From: an uncultured Pontibacter sp.
Lineage (GTDB): Bacteria > Bacteroidota > Bacteroidia > Cytophagales > Hymenobacteraceae
DNA: 62,713 bases
Assembly: GCF_947499215.1 (NCBI RefSeq)
Contig: NZ_CANMNI010000005.1
Coordinates: 1-62,713, forward strand
Reading direction: 5' to 3'
A program made the translations under genes and the position numbers. The notes beneath the pieces were generated by a model. That model saw only the letters and a list, made by a program, of their open reading frames with translations, was not told the DNA's origin and did not search any database. Below are positions 53,441 to 62,713 of this stretch, in pieces (position 1 is the first letter of the stretch; each line of letters opens with the position of its first letter).

Positions 53441-53581
53441 AGCAACAAGAATTTGATTATGATTTTTCCCCCAGTCTTGTAAATACGGGTCCTAGCCTAA
53501 AGAACAACGGGAGTTATTTAATTATACGCTGGTATTCCTATATTTAGGCAGTCAATTTGTAATTAATCCCAAAATCTTCAA

Positions 53582-55471
53582 ATGCATAAGATACACCCTC
53601 TTATCCGTTCATTTGTCGTGTTGCTCGCTGTCTGGCTGTATGCTGGCGAGGCACTGGCACAAAAAATCAACCAAGACTCCCTTTTTATTCGTGAAAACTA
53701 TACCAAGCAGGAGTACAAAGTGCCTATGCGCGATGGGAAAAAGCTGCACACTGTAGTTTACGCCCCAAAAGACCAGAGCAAAAAGTACCCCATCATGCTG
53801 AACCGTACGCCTTATTCGGTTGGTCCATACGGAGAGGGCTACAAAACTTCTCTCGGGCCTAGCCCGACCATGCTGCGTGAAGGCTACATATTTGTATACC
53901 AAGATGTGCGCGGCACCTATATGTCGGAGGGCACATTTGTAAATATGACGCCGCATGTGGCGAACAAGAAAGGCAAAAAAGACATTGACGAGAGCACCGA
54001 TACCTACGACACGGTGGACTGGCTGGTGAAGAACCTGAAAAACAGCAACAAGCGGGTAGGCCAGTGGGGTATCTCCTATCCCGGTTTCTATGCGGCTGCC
54101 GGCCTGATGAGCAACCACCCTGCCCTCAAAGCGGTTTCGCCGCAGGCCCCCATTGCCGACTGGTTCTGGGATGATTTCCATCACAACGGGGCTTTCTTCC
54201 TGCCGCACGCCTTCAACTTCTTAGCCAGCTTCGGTCTGCCACGGCCAGAGCCAACCCCTAACCGCAACCCACGTTTCGACCACGGCACACCCGATGGCTA
54301 TGAGTTTTTCATGCGCATGGGCCCGTTGAAGAATGCCAATGAGGTATACTACAAAGACAAAGTGCCCTTTTGGAATGAGATGGCTGCACACCCCAACTAC
54401 GATAAGTTCTGGCAGGATCGCAACATACTGCCGCACCTAAAAAACCTGAAAGGTACCGCCGTGATGACTGTTGGGGGTTGGTACGATGCCGAAGACCTAT
54501 ATGGTCCGCTTAAGATTTACCAACACATTGAAAAGAATAACCCGAAGCTCACCAACATGCTGGTGATGGGGCCTTGGGTGCACGGCGGCTGGGCACGCGG
54601 CGAAGGCAGCAGCATCGGTAACGTGCACTTCGGGCAGGCCCACTCGCCTTGGTATCAGCAAAACGTAGAGGCCAAGTTCTTTGCGCACTACTTGAAAGAT
54701 GACACGAAAAACCCAGTGAAACTGCCGGAGGCCATCATGTTTGAGGGCGGCACCAACCAGTGGCGTGAGTTTGAGACGTGGCCTCCAAAAGCCGTACAGG
54801 AGAAAACCCTATACCTGCATGCCAATGGCAAAATGAGTTTTGAGGTCCCGAAAGGAGGAGTTGCTGAAGCCAGCGAGTACATCAGCGATCCGGCCAAGCC
54901 GGTGCCTTTCACAGAAGCCGTTGCTACTGGCATGACCCGCGAGTACATGACCGACGACCAGCGCTTTGCCAGCCGCCGCCCCGACGTACTGACTTTCCAG
55001 ACCGATGTGCTGACAGAGGATGTGACCATGGCGGGTGAGATACTGGCCCAGCTGCTGGTAGCCACCACCGGCACCGACGCTGATTGGGTTGTTAAACTGA
55101 TCGATGTATACCCGGATGATCACCAAAAATACCCACACCAAGCTAACAAAGCGATGGGTGGCTACCAGCAGATGGTGCGCAGTGAGGTGTTCCGTGGCCG
55201 CTTCCGCAACAGCTTCGAAAAACCGGAGCCATTCGTGCCTAACCAAGTCGCTCAAGTAAATGTGGAGCTGCAAGATGTACTCTATACCTTCAAAAAGGGC
55301 CACCGCATCATGGTGCAAATCCAGAGTACTTGGTTCCCGCTCGTTGACCGCAACCCACAAAAGTATGTGGACAATATCTTTGAGGCTGATGAGGAGGACT
55401 TCATTAAGGCGATGCACAAGGTATACCACTCCCCGCAACACCCTACCAGCCTGAAAATAAAAGTACTTTAA
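53582..55471 (+). CDS. Secreted CocE/NonD-family hydrolase (S15 type)
   Basis: 629 residues. A Sec signal (about 1-26, ALA-Q) precedes an alpha/beta-hydrolase with S165 in GQWGISYPGF, the GxSYxG nucleophile. YQDVRGTYMSEG supplies the oxyanion-type segment. The catalytic Asp and His fall in GGWYDAEDLYGP and GPWVHGGWARG. The C-terminal jelly-roll domain (X-Pro dipeptidyl-peptidase C-terminal) follows. Relatives are alpha-amino-acid ester hydrolases, glutaryl-7-ACA acylases and cocaine esterase. Likely substrate is a peptide or acyl-amino ester in the periplasm; not assignable further. Confidence 0.93.
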   Translation: MHKIHPLIRSFVVLLAVWLYAGEALAQKINQDSLFIRENYTKQEYKVPMRDGKKLHTVVYAPKDQSKKYPIMLNRTPYSVGPYGEGYKTSLGPSPTMLREGYIFVYQDVRGTYMSEGTFVNMTPHVANKKGKKDIDESTDTYDTVDWLVKNLKNSNKRVGQWGISYPGFYAAAGLMSNHPALKAVSPQAPIADWFWDDFHHNGAFFLPHAFNFLASFGLPRPEPTPNRNPRFDHGTPDGYEFFMRMGPLKNANEVYYKDKVPFWNEMAAHPNYDKFWQDRNILPHLKNLKGTAVMTVGGWYDAEDLYGPLKIYQHIEKNNPKLTNMLVMGPWVHGGWARGEGSSIGNVHFGQAHSPWYQQNVEAKFFAHYLKDDTKNPVKLPEAIMFEGGTNQWREFETWPPKAVQEKTLYLHANGKMSFEVPKGGVAEASEYISDPAKPVPFTEAVATGMTREYMTDDQRFASRRPDVLTFQTDVLTEDVTMAGEILAQLLVATTGTDADWVVKLIDVYPDDHQKYPHQANKAMGGYQQMVRSEVFRGRFRNSFEKPEPFVPNQVAQVNVELQDVLYTFKKGHRIMVQIQSTWFPLVDRNPQKYVDNIFEADEEDFIKAMHKVYHSPQHPTSLKIKVL

Positions 55472-55513
55472 CAGGTATAGCTTTCTTAGTATTACAGACA
55501 GGTATAAAAGCAA

Positions 55514-55545
55514 AAAACCCCGGGTAAGATACCCGGGGTTTTCAA
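55514..55545. terminator. Bidirectional terminator between hydrolase and adhesin genes
   Basis: A 13-bp perfect stem, AAAACCCCGGGTA (55514-55526) with 55530-55542, and a 3-nt loop. A-rich sequence lies left and T-rich sequence right, serving the convergent hydrolase and surface-protein genes. Two AGGTATA heptamers precede it. Confidence 0.88.
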
Positions 55546-55561
55546 TTTAAACCCTAATAGT

Positions 55562-58500
55562 CTATTGTTTGAGTAATTTGAAATGACTGTTGAAGTCGCC
55601 CATACGGGTCGAGATAATGTAGACTCCTCTCGGCAGATTCGGATCCAGCACCAGTTTCTCGGTGTTTGTTCCGCGAGCTACCTGCACGGTGCGCTGGAGC
55701 AGTTGCTGGCCAGTCGCGGTAGTAACCGTAATCTGCAGTTCGCCTTCCAGTTCGGCATCTATGCTCAGCTCCACCTCTGAATGGAACGGGTTAGGATAGG
55801 CCTTCACTTTGTTCATGGTTACTTCGCCGAACTGTACCGCTTTGATACTGAAGTACTCAAACTTACCGTCTAGGTCAATCTGCTTCAGACGGTAGTAGCG
55901 TGTACCGTGCTTGCCGTTCTCCTCATCCACAAAGCTGTAAGCCTGCTTCAAGCTAGTTGTTCCGACACGTGACTTCACAAATCCTAGCTTGCGGAAGTTC
56001 TTCGCGTCAGAAGAGACCTGCACCTCAAAGCCTAGGTTGTCCTGCTCCGAAGCGGTAGCCCAATCCAACACCGCATCGTTGCCGCGCTTGGTGGCGTTGA
56101 AGTAGAGGAGTTCTACTGGGAGTGGAACGATCTCATTAGGCACAAATACTATCAGTTGGCATATTCCATTTGTAGGTAAAACCTCAGTAACTATCTCAGT
56201 ACCTTGAGGGAGATCCTGCACCACAATTGTGGTAGCTGGTCCCTGTGTGTACACTCTGCGGGTAGCATTTGGTTCAGTAACATACCATGTGTAAATGGCA
56301 TTTGAAGGAACTGACACGCTATTCCCGTTGTCGTCAATGACAGTAGCAGGGTCGACTGTAAGCTCCCATTTATCTGTTCCAACCCATTTATAGGTCATAT
56401 CCCCGAGAGCATCGGTTATCCTTGTATCCGTTACGGTTACTGTACCCACTGATGGAGTCGTACAACCGGTAGCGCTATTTACGCCTTGGATGGTGTAAGT
56501 GCCCGTAGGTACTTCGTCTATACTGAGGTCTCCATTTGCATCTGTACTAAAGCTTCTAAGAGGATCACTTCCTACTAGTTCATATGTCACGCCTGCTTCA
56601 GGATTGTCAATCACCACCCTTGCTCCATTACTGGTTAATGAGCAGTATGATGGATTATTGAATATTCTATTAGCAAGTGGCATTGGATTAATCGTAACAA
56701 CCATGCTTCCCATTTCCTGAGGACAGCTTGGCGTAGTGGCAGTAGTGGCTACAATGCTATAGGTTCCTGATTCAGTTTGATCGCCAAAACTGATGGCACT
56801 GCCAGTACCGGCGACAGGGTTGCCTACATCTTCAGTATTAGTGCCTACCGTGCGGCGAAGCTGGTAGTTTATACCTGTTTGAGAACCATCCAAGCCGATA
56901 GCAGCACCTCCTTCATCTGCGCAGAAGCTTCCCCCACCCGTCATGTTGAATGCAGTTGGGAGCGCAATCTCAGTTACAGTAATACTACCGGGCATATCGA
57001 GTGAGCAGCTGGTGGTGGAGTTCTGAGCTTCAACCGTATAAGTTCCGGCTGTGAGGTCTCCAAATGATATAGCACCACCTGTTCCTATTACTTCACTTAC
57101 TTCCTCACCTACGCTGTTTAGTAGCCGGTACGTTACCCCTGACTCAGAATTCTGCAAGCCCACAGGCATACCTCCACTCTCTGCGCAGTAGCTGCCCCCT
57201 CCAGTCATGGTCTGCGCTACAGGCAATGGATTGACTGTTACGGTGACATTGCCCATTGTCTGAGGACATGCTGCTATAGTTCCAGCAGTTGGAAGTGTAG
57301 TGGCAAGCACTGAGTAAACTCCCGGTTCAGTCTGGTTGCCAAATGGTATTGGCTGCCCATCAGAGCCTAATCTGGCAAGACCGACACTTGTTGTCTGGTT
57401 ATTATAAGTCCTTTGCAACTGATAGCTGACATTGTCTTGAGAGTTGGCCAATGTAATAGCCACACCGACTCCTCCGGCGCAGTACTGACCATTATCTGTA
57501 ATAGCAAGGTTTTGTACTACAGGCAGTTCAGTTACATTAACATTAACAGGACCGAACTCCAGACAGGCATCTGTGCCCGTTCTTGCGATGGCCTCAACAG
57601 TATAGGCGCCACCTACCGTTTGGTTGCCGAAGCTGATTGCATTTCCTGTTCCTGTAACTGGGCTACCTACGGCAACGCCGTCACGCTTCAACTGGTAGAG
57701 CACATTTAGCTGAGATCCGTTGATGCCAACTGGTATACCTGCGCCACCTGCGCAGAAAGCACCCCCGCCGTTTATAGTCTGTTCACCAACTACTGTGATT
57801 GGAATCACATTGGTAATGAAGCCTCTAGCACACTTATTGGCATTATTGTATTGGTCCAATGCTGAACTGAACTCTACAAACAGTTTGTCACCATCTTGGA
57901 AAACCCCGTTAAGGCCTGAGGTAGAGAATTGTATGTTGTCACCGCTTTTATACACGGTTTCGCCAAGTTGCGATATTACTCCACCGCGGTCCAACATCCA
58001 GTAGAGTGTCAGGCTAATGTCACCCCAGAAGGCGAAGGCGTCATTCAAATCTGCTGTCATCGTGATTCCCTCTCCCGGACAGATTGTCGTCTTATCCGAA
58101 GTCAGAGCCACCTCATAGTCGACTGTCGCTGAAGTATACATCCTGTTTCCAAGCTTGGAAGAAATAGGTTGCGCACAAGCACTGTTCTTACTGGTCACCT
58201 GCACCGAATAATAGTCCAAGGATGACAAGCCCGCATTTTGGAACGTAGGCTTATCCGCTCCTATGAAATTTTGTTGGTTTTTAGTCCAGCTGTAATTGAA
58301 GTTTGATGCAGGCATCAACGTACCGCCTTCCACAACTGGCTGAAAGTAGCGCCAAGCGTTGTCATACAGTATCTTCGGCATACTCTCCTTGTTCGGGAAA
58401 GGATAGTCGGGGTTAGTTATTGGCAACGTAGTGTCAGGTAGCTTATTACCGTTCTTATCTACGGCTATACCATTCTCATCTGCCAAATATGGGTATACAA

Positions 58501-61500
58501 CCCTTGTTGCGTCTTTGTAGACATAGGCTGTATACTCCGTAATCTGGCCACGGCAGGTAGGGTATGGGTCTGCCAGCACGATTACGGTATAGATGGATCG
58601 TTTTAGCTTAACAGTTTTTTCCTCATAATTGGAACAAGGGATACCATTGGAGGTACGAGAGACGAAATAGCGAATGGTAATATTTTTCTCTGTAGCATCC
58701 CCCAGTGCTGTACATGGATTTAGTGTTCCGCTTGTACTCAGGCCAGAAGTACCTGCTGGGGACACAATTGAGAAAGTACCTCCTGTAGCCCCAGTAGGAG
58801 TAAGTGTAATATTACCACCGTCAGAGTATACTACCTGCCCATCAGTTATTCCACTAAAGGTGGCTACTGGTGTCGGGTTTACACTCACCGTAAAGGTCCT
58901 CACAGGCCCCTCGCAGTCATTAGCCTTGGCCCACACACTTACTGTTGCTGTCACAGCGGCTGTACCGGCATTGGTGGCTGTATAGGTTCCGATGTTGCCC
59001 GTACCGCTTGTGCCAAAGCCTACGTCTGCCGTGGAGGTCCATCTATAGGTAGAACTGCTCACAGAACTTCCGAAGTTAATGGCCGCGCCGGACGCGTTAT
59101 TGCAGTATACTCTATTGTCTATGGCATTGACAGTAGGAATAGGATTTACTGTAACCTTAACAGGAACTCTGGTATTGTTCTCACAACCGGTAGTACTGTT
59201 ATAACTAGCTGCATAGTAAGTAGTAGTTGTGGATACGGTTGGAGAATAGGAAGGATTGGTTGCTAAAAGCGTACCACCGGTACTGGCGCTATACCAACGT
59301 ACCGTGGTTGCATTGGTGCCCGGTGTCGCACTCAAAGTCACAGAACCAGACCCGCAAATGGCAGAAGAGCTAGCTGTTACATTTATTGGCACCGTTGGTA
59401 CAGGGTTAACTGTAACATTTACAGTGGAAGAAGCAGCACTTGAGCAGCCGTCGCCTTGCGGATTGGTGATGATAACATAATAACTACCTGTAGCAGAAGC
59501 GCTATACGTACTTTGTGTTGCGCCACTAATAGCCCCACTCTGGTTATACCACTGATAGGTATAGGAAGCGTTTGCGGGGCTTGACGTGGCTGTCAAGGTG
59601 ACACTACCACCACAAACAGCAGCTGGACTTGCCGGTGTTACCGAAGCGGTAGGCGTAGTATAAACTACCAGCGTTACATCATCGGTGGCAGCCGTACAAA
59701 CCGGATTAAAACCACTAGTAGAGGTTAATCTTAAGGTTACAGTGCCAGGGCTTGTTACTGTCACTGTCGGTGTCAATGAAGTCGTGCTTGAGAGCGAAGC
59801 AATATTGTTTCCACCTATAATACTCCAAACACCAGTACCATTCGTCACAGAACCTGAAAGGGTAAAGGAAGTGCTGCTACCCGTAGCGCACTTGGCTTGG
59901 TCTTCTCCGGCGTCGGCTGTCGGCAGCGGGTTCACCCTAAGGGTCACCTCGTCGTCGGCAGTGCCGCAAGCTGGCTCTAGGTTGCTGGCCGCCCTTAATC
60001 TGAGTGTCACAGTTCCAGTTCCAGATACAACCACCCCAGAATTCAATGCATTCGCATTAGCTATAGTTGCTGAGGCAGTTCCTGATTGCCCTACCACGCT
60101 CCATACGCCAGCGCCGTTTTCTACAACTCCCGCCAGCGTAAAGGAGGTACTGTTGCCCGTAGCGCATTTAGTCTGTTCAATTCCGGCTTCGGCTGTCGGT
60201 AGCGGGTTAACCGTTAGCATCACCTCGTCTGTGGCAATGCCGCAGGCAGGGGTCAGGTTACTGGTGGTAGTCAGGCGCAGTCTCACCGAGCCGGTGCCCG
60301 TTATGCTGACGGTTGAAGTCGGGGAGGATGGGTTGGCGAAGGTGGCCACGGCCGTGCCGGTCTGGCTATTCGGCACAACGGTCCACGCTGCCGTGCCGTT
60401 TGTGACAGCTCCTGACAAGGTGAAGGAGGTGCTGCTGCCCGTAACGCACTTGGTCTGGTCTTCCCCGGCGTCGGCTGTTGGAAGTGGATTGACTGTTAAC
60501 GTCACATCATCAGAAACAATGCCGCAATTTGGGTTTGTGGCATTGCTAGTGGTGGTAAGTCGAAGTGTTACAGTACCAACACCAGATATTGCCACATTTG
60601 AGTTCAGGGCATTCGGATTTATGCTAGTCACCTCGGCACTTCCTGTATTCCCAACGACACTCCATACACCAGTGCCGTTTGTAACTGAGCCCGCCAATGT
60701 GAATGATGTGCTGTTGCCCGTGGCACATTTAGTCTGTGCAACTCCGGCTTCAGCTGTCGGAAGTGGATTGACTGTCAGTGTTATTTCCTCAAAATCGCTC
60801 CCGCAAGTCGGACTTGTGTTACTGTTTACTGTATAACGCACTTTTACAGAGCCTGCACCAGATACATTTACAGTAGCGGATGGCGAACTAGGATTCGTAA
60901 TAGTGGCAGTAGCACCACCCGTCTGGCTACCAGTTACTACTGACCATACTCCTGTCCCGTGAGTGGCAGAGCCTGCCATTGTGAAAACGGTAGGTCCACC
61001 TACGGTCGCGCAAAGTGTTTGGTTAGCTCCTGCGTCAGCTACTGGCAGAGGGTTAACCGTTACCTGCACAGCTGGTTCCGAAAGCTTTTTGCAACCAGTT
61101 CCAATACTTGTCTCAGTAATTTCAACTTGATAAGCCCCAGAAGTTTCGGCCAAATAACTAATCCCTGTCGCCCCCGGTATTGTCTGGCCATCCTTTATCC
61201 ATCTGTAGGTATAAGTCTGGCCCTCTGGTGGAGCGATAGCATTCAACTGGAGACTTCCGCCGTCACAGAAAGTGGTTGAACCAGTATAACTGAAGAGAGC
61301 AAATTCCAAAGTGCCTTTGCGAACTTCAGTGCCTGTGGAGGTGTTCTCACAACCGGTTATATTATTTCTGACTTTGACAGTATAGATGCCTGAATTACTT
61401 GCAGTAAGGTTTCGGGATGTTTGGCCAATCATTTCCTCGCCATCTTGGTACCACACGTAGCTATAGTTGCTGCCTAGTGGCGCTTGCAATGTCACCGACT

Positions 61501-62713
61501 GACCTGCACAGAATTCTTCTGGCCCCAACGCAGTGATAGTAGCAATAGGCAATGGATTAACTGTAAGAGTTATAGCGTCCGAGGCTGTGTTGCAGGCAGC
61601 AATTGCATTACTGGTTCTCAAAGTGACAGTTGCAGTACCGGGTCCAGTAGCAACAATCGTAGCCGAAGCTACTCCTGTCGAGCTATTATAGCTAGGATTC
61701 TGGATTGCAAAGCTCGTACTAGAAGTTATCCATATTGGAGTTCCGTTAGCAAAAGTTCCCGTCACATTAAATGATGTTCGGTTATTTTCACCAATACAAA
61801 GCACCTGATTAGGCCCATCAACTGTAGCTACCGGTTGAGGAAGTTCCGTTACTATTATGGGTGCTGATGGATCACTATCACAACTACCAGTAGTCGTTGA
61901 AACAACAACTGAGAAATCACCTGATTCAGTCGCAGTGAATGTAGCATTATTAGCACCAGATATATAATCGCCGTTTCTTCTCCATTGGTATGTGTAGGAA
62001 CCCACATCTGGAGTGGCAGGGGTTACTTGCGCTGACAGTACAACAGAACCACCCTCACAAAAAGTCCTTGCAGTGCTGGTAGTTACGGTAACTGTAGGAG
62101 TTTTAATAACTCTCGCAGTTACGGCTGTACGCGGAGCAGTGCTCTCACATTCTGTTTCTGTATTATAGCTGCTTAAATAAAATGTAGTGGTAGCGCTTAT
62201 AGATGGACTGTAATTTACGCCTTCAAATAACGGTGTCCCTCCACTGGCAGCACTATACCATCTAGCTGAGTTTGCGTTAGCTCCGGGCGTGGCAGTTATA
62301 CTGACAGTGCCAGCGTCGCAGCGTGCCTGTGGGGTAGCTACAGTTGCTGCGCTTGGGGTCGGGTTCACAACAGCTGTGACTTCAGTACGAGTAGCGCTCT
62401 CACAGCCGGCTGCACTTATTGTCGATACATAGTATCTGGTAGTGGTGCTGATTGCAGGAGTTGTGTACGTGCTGTTTATAGCGCCCGTTATGGCTGTAGT
62501 CCCTGTAGCACTTGTATACCACTGGTACCGACCTCCCGAAGGTGCTCCTGTTACTGAAAGCACGGTTGTTCCGCTACCGCAAATTTCATTTGGCGTACCA
62601 ACAATTGTGGGAGCATTTGGCGTCGGGTTCACTGTAACAGTCACCGGGGTGATGTCGAAGCAGCCGGCAGAGGTCGTGCCCTTGATGTAGTAGGTGCCGC
62701 TTGTGGCCACCGC
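55562..62713 (-). CDS. Giant T9SS-secreted repetitive surface protein (N-terminus missing)
   Basis: At least 2383 codons, still open at the right edge, so the true start and signal peptide are outside. The visible order is: Ig-like/CHU_C-type modules of about 80-90 residues with paired Cys; five tandem modules of about 93 residues starting NPLPTA-AG; further Ig-like modules; a distinct region near residues 1370-1660 (ADPYPTCRGQITEY, DNAWRYFQPV); five related modules with GGG-FCA and AISFG-QT; a fibronectin-like segment (VELLYFNATKRGNDAVLDW); and a C-terminal T9SS sorting domain (KAYPNPFHSEVELS ... GVYIISTRMG ... FKLLKQ). It is probably anchored at the cell surface for adhesion or gliding. Function inferred from architecture only. 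Confidence 0.9.
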   Translation of the reverse strand, partial: AVATSGTYYIKGTTSAGCFDITPVTVTVNPTPNAPTIVGTPNEICGSGTTVLSVTGAPSGGRYQWYTSATGTTAITGAINSTYTTPAISTTTRYYVSTISAAGCESATRTEVTAVVNPTPSAATVATPQARCDAGTVSITATPGANANSARWYSAASGGTPLFEGVNYSPSISATTTFYLSSYNTETECESTAPRTAVTARVIKTPTVTVTTSTARTFCEGGSVVLSAQVTPATPDVGSYTYQWRRNGDYISGANNATFTATESGDFSVVVSTTTGSCDSDPSAPIIVTELPQPVATVDGPNQVLCIGENNRTSFNVTGTFANGTPIWITSSTSFAIQNPSYNSSTGVASATIVATGPGTATVTLRTSNAIAACNTASDAITLTVNPLPIATITALGPEEFCAGQSVTLQAPLGSNYSYVWYQDGEEMIGQTSRNLTASNSGIYTVKVRNNITGCENTSTGTEVRKGTLEFALFSYTGSTTFCDGGSLQLNAIAPPEGQTYTYRWIKDGQTIPGATGISYLAETSGAYQVEITETSIGTGCKKLSEPAVQVTVNPLPVADAGANQTLCATVGGPTVFTMAGSATHGTGVWSVVTGSQTGGATATITNPSSPSATVNVSGAGSVKVRYTVNSNTSPTCGSDFEEITLTVNPLPTAEAGVAQTKCATGNSTSFTLAGSVTNGTGVWSVVGNTGSAEVTSINPNALNSNVAISGVGTVTLRLTTTSNATNPNCGIVSDDVTLTVNPLPTADAGEDQTKCVTGSSTSFTLSGAVTNGTAAWTVVPNSQTGTAVATFANPSSPTSTVSITGTGSVRLRLTTTSNLTPACGIATDEVMLTVNPLPTAEAGIEQTKCATGNSTSFTLAGVVENGAGVWSVVGQSGTASATIANANALNSGVVVSGTGTVTLRLRAASNLEPACGTADDEVTLRVNPLPTADAGEDQAKCATGSSTSFTLSGSVTNGTGVWSIIGGNNIASLSSTTSLTPTVTVTSPGTVTLRLTSTSGFNPVCTAATDDVTLVVYTTPTASVTPASPAAVCGGSVTLTATSSPANASYTYQWYNQSGAISGATQSTYSASATGSYYVIITNPQGDGCSSAASSTVNVTVNPVPTVPINVTASSSAICGSGSVTLSATPGTNATTVRWYSASTGGTLLATNPSYSPTVSTTTTYYAASYNSTTGCENNTRVPVKVTVNPIPTVNAIDNRVYCNNASGAAINFGSSVSSSTYRWTSTADVGFGTSGTGNIGTYTATNAGTAAVTATVSVWAKANDCEGPVRTFTVSVNPTPVATFSGITDGQVVYSDGGNITLTPTGATGGTFSIVSPAGTSGLSTSGTLNPCTALGDATEKNITIRYFVSRTSNGIPCSNYEEKTVKLKRSIYTVIVLADPYPTCRGQITEYTAYVYKDATRVVYPYLADENGIAVDKNGNKLPDTTLPITNPDYPFPNKESMPKILYDNAWRYFQPVVEGGTLMPASNFNYSWTKNQQNFIGADKPTFQNAGLSSLDYYSVQVTSKNSACAQPISSKLGNRMYTSATVDYEVALTSDKTTICPGEGITMTADLNDAFAFWGDISLTLYWMLDRGGVISQLGETVYKSGDNIQFSTSGLNGVFQDGDKLFVEFSSALDQYNNANKCARGFITNVIPITVVGEQTINGGGAFCAGGAGIPVGINGSQLNVLYQLKRDGVAVGSPVTGTGNAISFGNQTVGGAYTVEAIARTGTDACLEFGPVNVNVTELPVVQNLAITDNGQYCAGGVGVAITLANSQDNVSYQLQRTYNNQTTSVGLARLGSDGQPIPFGNQTEPGVYSVLATTLPTAGTIAACPQTMGNVTVTVNPLPVAQTMTGGGSYCAESGGMPVGLQNSESGVTYRLLNSVGEEVSEVIGTGGAISFGDLTAGTYTVEAQNSTTSCSLDMPGSITVTEIALPTAFNMTGGGSFCADEGGAAIGLDGSQTGINYQLRRTVGTNTEDVGNPVAGTGSAISFGDQTESGTYSIVATTATTPSCPQEMGSMVVTINPMPLANRIFNNPSYCSLTSNGARVVIDNPEAGVTYELVGSDPLRSFSTDANGDLSIDEVPTGTYTIQGVNSATGCTTPSVGTVTVTDTRITDALGDMTYKWVGTDKWELTVDPATVIDDNGNSVSVPSNAIYTWYVTEPNATRRVYTQGPATTIVVQDLPQGTEIVTEVLPTNGICQLIVFVPNEIVPLPVELLYFNATKRGNDAVLDWATASEQDNLGFEVQVSSDAKNFRKLGFVKSRVGTTSLKQAYSFVDEENGKHGTRYYRLKQIDLDGKFEYFSIKAVQFGEVTMNKVKAYPNPFHSEVELSIDAELEGELQITVTTATGQQLLQRTVQVARGTNTEKLVLDPNLPRGVYIISTRMGDFNSHFKLLKQ
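56440..57790 (-). repeat. Second set of five tandem modules in the surface protein
   Basis: Modules of roughly 80-95 residues share GGG-[AS]FCA, a V-YQL-R core and GTG-AISFG-QT followed by Y-V-A. Five copies are seen between about 57790 and 56440, the last one diverged (NNPSYCSLTSNG). They differ in sequence from the NPLP repeats upstream. Confidence 0.7.
59640..61060 (-). repeat. Five tandem ~280-bp coding repeats in the surface protein
   Basis: Units begin with NPLP-A-AG (coding strand) near 61055, 60775, 60500, 60215 and 59940, a period of 275-285 bp (about 93 residues). Alternate units look more alike (DADAGEDQ-KC versus AEAG-QTKC types), suggesting duplication in pairs. Each ends in a C-rich DDVTLTV-type strand. 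Nucleotide similarity is high enough for recombination between units. Confidence 0.8.

Noticed and set aside
59685..60836. 383-codon open frame antisense to the surface protein
   Set aside because: It mirrors the tandem repeats of the sense gene, so its own repeats and openness are a by-product of that gene's composition.
59640..61060. CRISPR array suggested by regular repeats
   Set aside because: The repeats are about 280 bp, coding and divergent, with no short spacers or cas genes; they are protein modules.

Overview
This window is a chromosomal segment of a Bacteroidota bacterium, most likely of the order Cytophagales and close to Pontibacter or Hymenobacter. That placement is inferred from gene content and style, not from a 16S sequence. 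The pointers are Bacteroidota promoters (TTG, 19 bp, TAnnTTTG), a type IX secretion (T9SS) sorting domain, an alternative complex III plus aa3 oxidase operon, a GSCFA protein, and starts that mostly lack Shine-Dalgarno (SD) sequences.

Layout. Positions 1-370 carry three tandem minus-strand promoters firing off the left edge, probably into an rRNA operon. Next comes a minus-strand operon relA/spoT - fur-like - STAS - purA (725-5071), joining stringent response, metal or redox regulation and adenylate synthesis. A tRNA-Leu(UAG) with its own promoter and terminator precedes tig, clpP and clpX (5316-9213), a protein folding and degradation block. The next minus-strand set is a metal/cobalamin-type ABC binding protein and permease, queD and lpxB (9344-12908). 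hldD (heptose epimerase) diverges from it. A hypothetical lipoprotein follows, then a translationally coupled pair: a 1235-residue sensor histidine kinase and a 1160-residue putative outer-membrane barrel (14828-22014).

The centre (22296-38688) is one long minus-strand respiratory operon: actABCDEF, coxB, coxA, ctaA, ctaB, two coxC-type genes, a subunit IV gene, sco, a DUF420 gene and a small CxxC membrane protein. It encodes alternative complex III, its aa3-type oxidase partner, heme O/A synthesis and copper insertion. A consensus promoter sits in front of actA. The divergent rpsF-rpsR-rplI operon has its own consensus promoter, and two of its genes carry strong SD sequences.

The right third holds mostly single genes: a GSCFA protein, a YyaL-type thioredoxin-domain protein, priA, a DASS transporter with a small membrane protein, DinB, a secreted M14 peptidase, a DUF2459 protein, a lone Cache-like membrane protein, and a secreted S15-type hydrolase. 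Last is a giant repetitive T9SS-exported surface protein whose N-terminus lies beyond the right edge.

The strongest unexplained signal is a heptamer, AGGTATA/TATACCT. By eye it occurs roughly ten times more often than chance, in every reading frame, on both strands and between genes. The other main leads are the tandem promoters at the left edge, the SD sequences in the bS6-bS18-bL9 operon, the six-heme ActA, and the coupled kinase-barrel pair.
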